From: Maritimibacter harenae
GTDB taxonomy: Bacteria; Pseudomonadota; Alphaproteobacteria; Rhodobacterales; Rhodobacteraceae
NCBI RefSeq assembly: GCF_009882975.1
Contig: NZ_WTUX01000011.1
Location: 361,362-425,361 of the forward strand
Length of the DNA stretch: 64,000 bases
Direction: 5' to 3'
The notes below the pieces were generated by a model, which was not told the origin of the DNA, did not search any database, and was given only the letters and a program-made list of their open reading frames with translations. How positions within the stretch are numbered: position 1 is the stretch's first letter; each line of letters begins with the position of its first letter. Below, piece after piece: positions 57,800 through 64,000 of this stretch. Position numbers and translations under genes: made by a program.

Positions 57800-59097
57800 T
57801 TTTCCGGGATCAGCCCGCGTGGGCTGAATCTCAGGACCAGGAGCATGATGAGCCCCATCGTGAGCAGACGCATGTGCGCGGCGGAGTCGAGCAGGTGATC
57901 CTTCAGGTCACCGTCGGGCATGCCGGAGGTGATGGTCTCCATCAGAACGCCGCCCAGCGGCTCCACCTGCACCCAGCAGAACCAGATCAGGAAACCGCCC
58001 AGCACCGCGCCCCAGTTGTTGCCGGAGCCGCCGACGATCACCATCACCCATACGAGGAAGGTGTAGCGCAGCGGCTGGTAGGAGGCCGGGGTGAGCTGGC
58101 CGTCGAGCGTGGTCATCATCGCGCCGCCCAGGCCCACGACGGCCGAGCCGATGATGAACACCTGAAGGTGGCGGCGCGTCACGTCCTTGCCCATCGCCTC
58201 GGCAGCGACTTCGTTGTCGCGGATCGCGCGCATCATCCGGCCCCAGGGCGACTTGAGCGCCATCTCGGACATCCAGATGAGGATCAGCAGGACCACGACG
58301 AAGAAGCCCGCGTAGCCCAGCTTGACCACGACCGAGGACATGGTGACCGGGTCGAAGCCCCAGTTCTGCGCCCAGGTGACGAAGCTTTCCGATTGCTGCA
58401 GGTCGATCTCGTAGGGCACCGGCCGGGGCAGGCCGACCACGTTCTTCACGCCGCGGCCCAGCCATTCCTCGTTCTTGAGCATGGCGATGACGATTTCCGA
58501 AATCCCCAGCGTCGCGATGGCGAGGTAGTCCGAGCGCAGCCCCAGCGCGGTCTTGCCGATCGCCCAGGCCGCCGCGGCGGCCAGCAGCCCGCCCATCGGC
58601 CAGGCCAGCACCACCGGCAGGCCGAGCCCGCCGAGGAAGCCGGTCGACGCGGGGTTCACCGCCTCGATCGAGTCGACGGCCGGGTCGAACAGCGCGCGGT
58701 AGATGAAGAAGCCTGCCACGAGGAAGGCGATCAGCGCGAGCGTGCGCATCCGTCCGGGCGCCATGCGCTTGTAGATCTGGACGCCGCCCAGGATCACGCC
58801 GATCCCCACGAGGAGCGCGAAGATCACCTGCAGGCCGCCGGCCTGCCAGGCCTCGCCCACCGGCGGGACCGAGGTGATGACGACCGCGAGGCCGCCCAGG
58901 CCGATGAAGCCCATCACACCGACGTTGAAGAGGCCGGCATAGCCCCATTGCATGTTCACGCCGAGCGCCATGATCGCCGAGACGAGGCCCATGTTCACGA
59001 TCGTGAGCGCCAGGTTCCAGCTTTGCAGCATCCCCGTGCCCAGGATCAGGACGGCCATCAGGGCAAAGAGGCCGATGTTGCGCCAGTTCACACTCAT
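57796..59097 (-). CDS. livM: Branched-chain amino-acid-type ABC transporter permease LivM
   Basis: 433 residues from the ATG at 59097, which overlaps the livH stop; a longer open frame upstream is livH in another phase. About ten membrane helices with the LivM motif GVMGFIGLGG and WGRMMRAIRDNEVAAEAMG. An extra hydrophilic/helical insert around residues 75-115 is noticeable. It pairs with LivH to form the channel. Substrate class is inferred from family. Confidence 0.93.
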   Translation of the reverse strand: MSVNWRNIGLFALMAVLILGTGMLQSWNLALTIVNMGLVSAIMALGVNMQWGYAGLFNVGVMGFIGLGGLAVVITSVPPVGEAWQAGGLQVIFALLVGIGVILGGVQIYKRMAPGRMRTLALIAFLVAGFFIYRALFDPAVDSIEAVNPASTGFLGGLGLPVVLAWPMGGLLAAAAAWAIGKTALGLRSDYLAIATLGISEIVIAMLKNEEWLGRGVKNVVGLPRPVPYEIDLQQSESFVTWAQNWGFDPVTMSSVVVKLGYAGFFVVVLLILIWMSEMALKSPWGRMMRAIRDNEVAAEAMGKDVTRRHLQVFIIGSAVVGLGGAMMTTLDGQLTPASYQPLRYTFLVWVMVIVGGSGNNWGAVLGGFLIWFCWVQVEPLGGVLMETITSGMPDGDLKDHLLDSAAHMRLLTMGLIMLLVLRFSPRGLIPEK

Positions 59098-60107
59098 ACC
59101 GATTTCCCCCGGAAAAGACCCGTTGGCCGGAACAGAAGCACGATCACCAGGATCGCGAACGAAACCGCGAACTTGTAGTCGGTCGACAGAAGCTGCAGCA
59201 GGCCGGAGGGCTCGAGGTTCTCCGGCACGAGGTAGGTGACGACCTTCTTCCAGGCATAGGTGACCATGACCTCGGAAAAGGCGATCACGAAACCGCCCGC
59301 GATGGCCCCCAGCGGCGAGCCCAGCCCGCCCACGATGGCGGCGGCGAAGATCGGCAGCAGGAGCTGGAAGTAGGTGAAGGGCTTGAACACCTTGTCGAGC
59401 CCGTAGAGCGTGCCCGCGATGGTCGCGAGGGCGGCCACGATGATCCAGGTGATCATCACGACGCGCTCGGGATTGATGCCCGACAGGAGCGCCAGATCCT
59501 CGTTGTCCGAATAGGCGCGCATCGACTTGCCGGTGCGGGTGCGGTTGAGGAACCAGAACAGGATCGCCACGACGATGGCCGCGGTGACAACCGTGATCCC
59601 CTGCGTCGTCTTGAGCGCGAGCCCTTCGGCCAGCCCCGACCATTCCTTGAATTCACGCGCGTTGATGATGAAGCGCTCGCCGTCCGCGAAGCGCTGGTCG
59701 CTGGGACCGATGATCAGGCGCACGACCCCGTTCAGCACGAACATGACGCCGATCGACGCCATGACGAGCACGATGGGCTTGGCCTTCACCCGCCGGTAAT
59801 AGGAATAGACCACCTTGTCCGACGCCAGCACCATCAACGCGGTGATCACGATGCCCAGCGGGAGCGCGAGCAGCGCGACGGGCAGGGGACCAAGGCTGAT
59901 GCCCCAGCTCTGGAATGCCCATGTGAACAGGATCACCACCATCGTCCCGAAGGACATCGTGTCGCCGTGGGCGAAGTTCGAGAACCGCAGGATCCCGTAG
60001 ATCAGCGTGACCCCGAGCGCGCCCAGGGCGAGCTGGCTGCCATAGGCGGCGGCCGGGATGAAGACGAAATTCAAAAACGCGACGATCGCGTTCAGCACAT
60101 CGATCAA
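59094..60107 (-). CDS. livH: Branched-chain amino-acid-type ABC transporter permease LivH
   Basis: 337 residues, about nine membrane helices. ALGALGVTLIYGILRFSNFAHG near the start and the C-terminal GLGSPLGAIAGGFVIAF block match LivH; the coupling segment that meets the ATPases is present. Starts inside the end of the small periplasmic gene (4-bp overlap) and overlaps livM. Confidence 0.94.
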   Translation of the reverse strand: MIDVLNAIVAFLNFVFIPAAAYGSQLALGALGVTLIYGILRFSNFAHGDTMSFGTMVVILFTWAFQSWGISLGPLPVALLALPLGIVITALMVLASDKVVYSYYRRVKAKPIVLVMASIGVMFVLNGVVRLIIGPSDQRFADGERFIINAREFKEWSGLAEGLALKTTQGITVVTAAIVVAILFWFLNRTRTGKSMRAYSDNEDLALLSGINPERVVMITWIIVAALATIAGTLYGLDKVFKPFTYFQLLLPIFAAAIVGGLGSPLGAIAGGFVIAFSEVMVTYAWKKVVTYLVPENLEPSGLLQLLSTDYKFAVSFAILVIVLLFRPTGLFRGKSV

Positions 60108-60463
60108 AACGGGGCCTCGCAGGTCATGTTTTCAAGGGTTGATGTGAAGGGCGCCGATGTCGTGTCGAGCGCGTGAAGAAGCATCGGGACGCCCGCGTCG
60201 GTGGCATCGCCATCGACCATGAGCGTGTATTTCACCTCGTCCCGGATCCAGCTCCAGGGGCCGAAGAAGCCGCCCGCGATCCCCGGCGTGGCGTCGTCGC
60301 CCACGGTGACCAGCCCCATGCCGGTGTCATCGGTCTCGACGGGGGCGAAAAGGAAGCTGTGGGTCGCGCCGTCCGGGCCCGTGCAATCGAGCGCGAGCTT
60401 CGCGCCCTCGGCCTGGGCGGTGATCGGCGCGGCGAGCGCGAACGGGAGGAGCGCGGTTCGCAT
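60104..60463 (-). CDS. Small exported protein inside the liv operon, unknown family
   Basis: 119 residues from the ATG at 60463. A likely signal peptide (about 1-18, LLPFALAAPITAQAEG), then a small beta-rich domain with two Cys (Cys27 in DCTGPDG and Cys115 in MTCEAPF), likely a disulfide in the periplasm. I do not recognise the family. It sits between livF (2-bp gap) and livH (4-bp overlap), so it is translated with the transporter and may assist it. Confidence 0.75.
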   Translation of the reverse strand: MRTALLPFALAAPITAQAEGAKLALDCTGPDGATHSFLFAPVETDDTGMGLVTVGDDATPGIAGGFFGPWSWIRDEVKYTLMVDGDATDAGVPMLLHALDTTSAPFTSTLENMTCEAPF

Positions 60464-60465
60464 CC

Positions 60466-61284
60466 TCAGCCCCCCAGGAAGCTCTGGCGCACTTCGGGAT
60501 CGGCGAGAAGCTCCTTGCCGGTGCCGGTATGCGCGTTGCGGCCCTGCACGAGCACGTAGCCCTTGTCGGCGATCTCGAGCGCCTGGCGCGCGTTCTGCTC
60601 GACCATGAGGACCGGAAGGCCGGTGCGCGCGACCTCGATGATCCGATCGAAGAGCTCGTCCATCACGATGGGCGACACGCCCGCGGTGGGCTCGTCGAGC
60701 ATCAGGACCTTGGGACGCGTCATGAGCGCGCGGCCCACGGCGACCTGCTGGCGCTGGCCGCCGGACAGCTCGCCGGCCGCCTGGTAGCGCTTTTCCTTCA
60801 GGATCGGGAACAGGTCGTAGACCTGCTCCATCGTCGGGCGGATGTCGTCGGTGCGGATGAAGGCCCCCATCTCGAGGTTCTCTTCCACCGTCATCGACGT
60901 GAAGATGTTCTGCGTCTGGGGTACGAAGCCCATGCCCTGTTTCACGCGGTCCTGGGGCGTGAGCTCGGTGATGTCCTGGCCCGCGAGCCGCACGTGGCCC
61001 GCGCGCACGTCGAGCATGCCGAAGAGCGCCTTCATGGCGGTCGACTTGCCCGCGCCGTTGGGGCCGACGATCACCGCGATCTCGCCTTCGTCCACGGCGA
61101 TGGTGCATTCATGCAGGATGTCGGGGCCGCTGCCGTAGCCGCCGGTCATCGTGTCGCCGATCAGGAAGGGGCCACCGGGGGCCGGGTGCGCCTCGCCGTG
61201 CTGCGGGCCCGGCTGCATCGACGCCTTGCTTTCCTTGGTGATCGAGCGGTCCTTGTTGCCGCGGTCGCCGTACGCGTCGCTCAT
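60466..61284 (-). CDS. livF: ABC transporter ATP-binding protein LivF
   Basis: 272 residues from the ATG at 61284. Walker A GPNGAGKST, signature ELSGGQRQQVAVGRAL, Walker B VLMLDEPTAGVSP. It has a 40-residue N-terminal extension, rich in Gly, Pro and charged residues, not present in usual LivF (about 235 residues). Overlaps livG by four bases. Confidence 0.93.
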   Translation of the reverse strand: MSDAYGDRGNKDRSITKESKASMQPGPQHGEAHPAPGGPFLIGDTMTGGYGSGPDILHECTIAVDEGEIAVIVGPNGAGKSTAMKALFGMLDVRAGHVRLAGQDITELTPQDRVKQGMGFVPQTQNIFTSMTVEENLEMGAFIRTDDIRPTMEQVYDLFPILKEKRYQAAGELSGGQRQQVAVGRALMTRPKVLMLDEPTAGVSPIVMDELFDRIIEVARTGLPVLMVEQNARQALEIADKGYVLVQGRNAHTGTGKELLADPEVRQSFLGG

Positions 61285-62063
61285 GCGCCCACCTGCTCCT
61301 TGTTCTTGAGGCCCGTGCCCAGATATGCCTCGATCACGTGCTCGTTGGCCTTGATCTCGGACAGCGTGCCCTCGGCGAGCACCTTGCCCTCGGCCATGCA
61401 GATGACCGGGTCGCACAGGCGCTCGATGAAATCCATGTCGTGCTCGATGACGACGAAGGTATAGCCGCGCTCCTCGTTGAGGCGCTTGATCGCGTCGGCG
61501 ATGGTGTAGAGAAGCGTGCGGTTCACGCCCGCGCCGACCTCGTCGAGGAAGACGATCTTCGCGTCGACCATCATGGTGCGGCCCAGTTCCAGCAGCTTCT
61601 TCTGCCCGCCCGACACCTGCGCGGCGCGTTCGTCGGCGATATGCTCGATGGTGAGGAACTCCATCACCTCGTCGGCCTTGGCGCGCAGCGCGCGCTCCTG
61701 TTCGGCGATCCGCTTGCGGCCGAACCAGGTATCCCAGAGCCGTTCGCCGGCCTGGTCCCCGGGAACCATCATCAGGTTCTCGCGGCAGGTCATGGAGCCG
61801 AATTCATGCGCGATCTGGAACGTGCGCAGAAGGCCCTTGTGGAAAAGCTCGTGCGGCGGAAGGCCGGTGATGTCCTCGCCTTCCATCGTCACGCGGCCCG
61901 AGGTGGGGTCGAGCACCCCGGCGATGACGTTGAAGAGCGTCGTCTTCCCGGCGCCGTTCGGGCCGATCAGCCCGGTGATCGAGCCGGCCTCGATCGTCAG
62001 GCTGGCCCCGTCCACGGCGTGAAAGCCGCCGAAATGCTTGTGCAGGTTGTCGACCGTGATCAC
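61281..62063 (-). CDS. livG: ABC transporter ATP-binding protein LivG
   Basis: 260 residues from the GTG at 62063, preceded by GGGGGATTTC. Walker A GPNGAGKTT, signature QVSGGQKKLLELGRT, Walker B IVFLDEVGAGVN, in which Val replaces the usual Pro after DE. The livG-type C-terminal tail follows. First of the coupled block livG-livF-small gene-livH-livM-MobA-like. Confidence 0.92.
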   Translation of the reverse strand: MITVDNLHKHFGGFHAVDGASLTIEAGSITGLIGPNGAGKTTLFNVIAGVLDPTSGRVTMEGEDITGLPPHELFHKGLLRTFQIAHEFGSMTCRENLMMVPGDQAGERLWDTWFGRKRIAEQERALRAKADEVMEFLTIEHIADERAAQVSGGQKKLLELGRTMMVDAKIVFLDEVGAGVNRTLLYTIADAIKRLNEERGYTFVVIEHDMDFIERLCDPVICMAEGKVLAEGTLSEIKANEHVIEAYLGTGLKNKEQVGA

Positions 62064-62105
62064 GCGAAATCCCCCAAGACTGTCCGGACGCCCCGATAGT
62101 GTGCA

Positions 62106-62127
62106 GCCCGGGGGAATGCCCCCGGGC
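62106..62127 (-). terminator. Hairpin between the binding-protein gene and livG
   Basis: GCCCGGGGG and CCCCCGGGC form a perfect 9-bp stem with a 4-nt loop, without a T-run. It could stabilise the upstream mRNA or partly stop transcription so that binding protein exceeds the membrane parts. Confidence 0.5.
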
Positions 62128-62157
62128 CGCGTTCTTGTCAATCCGTGATGGCGGATA

Positions 62158-63351
62158 TCACCGGAACTGAACGGTCTCGTAGCCGTCCTCGGTGATCTCG
62201 TACTCGCGGTACGAGCCCGCGGCTTCACCCGGGCCGACCAGCTCGACGCCCGTGGCGCCGACGTAGTCCACGTCACCACCGTCAGCGAGGATTTCGAGCG
62301 CCTTGCCCAGTTCGCCCGGCAGGATCTTCTCGCCCGGCGCGTTGGCCACGTCCATGATGTTGGCGGCGATCGCTTCCGACGTGGCTTCGCCACCGGCCAT
62401 CGCGGCCATCGCGAGCAGCGCCATCGCGTCGTAGCTCTCGCGGGTGAACGAGCTTTCGCCGTTGATGCCGGCCGCCGAGGTGATCTCGGCGAACGCGTCC
62501 GCCCCTTCGCCTTCGGACCACGGCACGGTGCCGTAGGAGCCGACCATGCTGCTGCCGAGATCGGCGACGAGCGAGTCGGCGTACATGCCGTCACCCATGA
62601 CGAAGGTGTCGAAAGCGCCGGTGTCGAGAGCCGACTGGATCACGCCCTTGCCGCCGGAGTCCGCGTAGCCCAGCACGACGAGCGCGTCGCCGCCGGCCGA
62701 GGCGAGCGAGCCGACTTCGGCCGAGTAGTCGCCCTTGTCGTCCTCGTGCGGGACGTTGGCGGTGATGGAGCCGCCCATGCCCTCGTAGGAGGCCGCGAAG
62801 GCATCCGAGAAACCCTTGCCGTAGTCGTTGTTGGTGTAGGTCACGGCGACCGATTCCACGCCCTTGTCCATCAGGACCTGGGCGAGAACCTCACCCTGGC
62901 GGGCATCGGACGGCGCGGTGCGGAAGAACAGGTCGTTGTCTTCGACCGTCGACAGAGCCGGCGAGGTCGAGGAGGGCGAGATCATCGGCACGCCGTTCGG
63001 CATCGCCACGTTGGCGAGCACGGCGGTCGAGGCGCCCGAGCAGGCCGCGCCCATGATGGCGATCGCGCCTTCGGAAACCAGCTGTTCGGCGGCGGCGGTC
63101 GCGGCCGAGGCGTCCACGCAGGTGGTGTCGCCGCGTACGGCCGACAGGGTCACGCCTTCGAGGAAGTTGCCGGACTCGTTGACCTCGCTCAGGGCGAGCT
63201 CGGCGCTGTCGGCCATCATCGGCGTGAGCGATTCGATCGGGCCGGTGAAGCCGAGAAGGATGCCGAACTTGACCTCCGACATGTGGCTTTCAGCCGACGC
63301 AGCCGAGGCGACCAGCGCGGTCGCGGCGGATGCAAGTAGAAGTTTTTTCAT
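62158..63351 (-). CDS. livK: Periplasmic substrate-binding protein (branched-chain amino-acid type)
   Basis: 397 residues. Signal peptide about 1-20 (KKLLLASAATALVASAASAE), then the type I periplasmic binding fold of the Leu/Ile/Val family (EVKFGILLGFTGPIESLTP, GAACSGAS, TYTNNDYGKGFSDAFAASYE). First gene of the transport operon, ahead of livG and separated from it by 94 bp with a hairpin. The exact amino acid or amide bound cannot be told. Confidence 0.93.
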   Translation of the reverse strand: MKKLLLASAATALVASAASAESHMSEVKFGILLGFTGPIESLTPMMADSAELALSEVNESGNFLEGVTLSAVRGDTTCVDASAATAAAEQLVSEGAIAIMGAACSGASTAVLANVAMPNGVPMISPSSTSPALSTVEDNDLFFRTAPSDARQGEVLAQVLMDKGVESVAVTYTNNDYGKGFSDAFAASYEGMGGSITANVPHEDDKGDYSAEVGSLASAGGDALVVLGYADSGGKGVIQSALDTGAFDTFVMGDGMYADSLVADLGSSMVGSYGTVPWSEGEGADAFAEITSAAGINGESSFTRESYDAMALLAMAAMAGGEATSEAIAANIMDVANAPGEKILPGELGKALEILADGGDVDYVGATGVELVGPGEAAGSYREYEITEDGYETVQFR

Positions 63352-63518
63352 TGGTAATCTCCCTGTTGGAACGTTGTCCTGATCCGTACCCTAGCGCGGT
63401 TTGCGGGAATGAAAAGGGGGGCAAGGCCGGCAATCCGGGCCCGGTGCCTGCCTGACGCCAAGTCACGTTCGCGTGGGGACGATTGCCGCGGCGCGTGGTG
63501 GACCGCATCCTCGGGTCC

Positions 63519-64000
63519 ATGAAACAAGCGCTCACAGCCCCCCGCCTCGCCGCCCTCCTGTGCCTCGTCGCGGCGCCCCTCGCGGCCGCGACGGTCGAGA
63601 CCAACGCCGGGCCCATGTCGATCACGGAGATCACGGACGACCTGGATGGTCCATGGGCGGTCGACGTGCTGCCCGGGGGCGGCTTCGTGGTCACGGAGAT
63701 CGGCGGACGGCTTTGGCATTACGGTCCCGACGGCGCGCGCATCGAGGTATCCGGCGTGCCCGAGGTGGTGGCCCAGGGGCAGGGCGGGCTGCTCGATGTG
63801 ACCGTGGCACGCGATTTCGCTAACAGCCGCGAGATCTTCTTCACCTATTCGAAGGCGCAGCCCGGCGGCGCGGGCACCGCGCTGGGGGCGGCCCGGCTGA
63901 ACGAGGCGGGTGACGCGCTCACCGATGTTCGGCTTCTCTTCGAGATGCGCGAGGGCGGCAACACCACGCGCCACTATGGCTCCCGGGTGGTCGAGGCACC
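63519..64000 (+). CDS. PQQ-dependent sugar dehydrogenase family protein (3' truncated by window edge)
   Basis: The first 160 residues are inside the window; no stop is reached. Starts MKQALTAPRLAALLCLVAAP, a signal peptide, then the beta-propeller start ITEITDDLDGPWAVDVLPGG, GQGGLLDVTVARDF and GNTTRHYGSRVV. These match the soluble aldose sugar dehydrogenase (YliI/Asd) family, which oxidises sugars in the periplasm using PQQ. The rest, including the PQQ-binding residues, lies outside. Divergent from the liv operon. Confidence 0.85.
   Translation, partial: MKQALTAPRLAALLCLVAAPLAAATVETNAGPMSITEITDDLDGPWAVDVLPGGGFVVTEIGGRLWHYGPDGARIEVSGVPEVVAQGQGGLLDVTVARDFANSREIFFTYSKAQPGGAGTALGAARLNEAGDALTDVRLLFEMREGGNTTRHYGSRVVEA

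Noticed and set aside
57796-59643. Long 615-codon start for livM
   Set aside because: The extra 182 codons are antisense-like, Arg/Gly-rich and overlap livH; the ATG at 59097 overlapping the livH stop is the normal operon junction.

Overview
The window looks like chromosomal DNA from a marine-type member of the Rhodobacterales (Roseobacter group, Alphaproteobacteria). The basis is very GC-rich coding DNA, an alphaproteobacterial SOS box (GTTC-N7-GTTC) in front of lexA, the CtrA-pathway phosphotransferase ChpT, a stand-alone pterin-binding piece of a split methionine synthase, ornithine-lipid genes olsB-olsA, a form II (AYRGAGR) CoxSLM molybdenum hydroxylase, and several Hint-domain proteins. 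Assignment below family level is not possible from the sequence alone. I see no prophage, insertion sequence, CRISPR array or rRNA operon.

Layout. 1-4.4 kb: the 3' end of ccmF, ccmH, a paaG-like gene, a sulfotransferase and gltA. 4.4-11.2 kb: gltX, comEC, lexA, and the trpC-moaC-moeA operon. 11.3-17.1 kb: an xdhC-like gene, a molybdopterin-binding protein and coxS-coxL-coxM. 17.3-22.5 kb: an OmpA protein with a long acidic Ala/Glu region, a double-CDGSH glutamate-synthase-like flavoprotein, infC with an ATA start, and a second acidic membrane-anchored protein. 22.5-27.2 kb: assimilatory sulfate reduction operon (DUF2849, cysI, cysH, DUF934, then fpr) with a divergent Lrp/AsnC regulator. 27.2-35.3 kb: a degenerate Hint protein, tRNA-Leu, an acyltransferase, tig, DUF1330, split methionine-synthase domain, ppx/gppA, rlmE, msrB and tRNA-Ser. 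35.4-43.7 kb: DUF2059 protein, acyl-CoA synthetase, rplU-rpmA, GNAT, obgE-proB, an eight-copy 8-bp tandem repeat, and proA. 43.7-49.1 kb: chpT, DUF3553, olsB-olsA, a ThiE-like gene, trmJ, YqaA-dsbB and tRNA-Leu. 49.1-57.2 kb: a long non-coding stretch, a 1967-residue RTX/cadherin-like/Hint exoprotein and a stand-alone Hint protein. 57.2-64 kb: MobA-like transferase, a branched-chain amino-acid type ABC transporter operon containing a small periplasmic protein, and the 5' part of a PQQ-dependent sugar dehydrogenase.

Themes. Molybdenum cofactor genes recur (moaC, moeA, the molybdopterin-binding protein, xdhC, the MobA-like transferase) around the CoxSLM enzyme they could serve. The most unusual features are the Hint family, in which the giant protein keeps the nucleophilic Cys while both small Hint proteins carry Gly there; the tandem repeat between proB and proA; a dispersed hairpin element found just after three genes; the four GTTC half-sites on an 11-bp grid before lexA; and the ATA-initiated infC.
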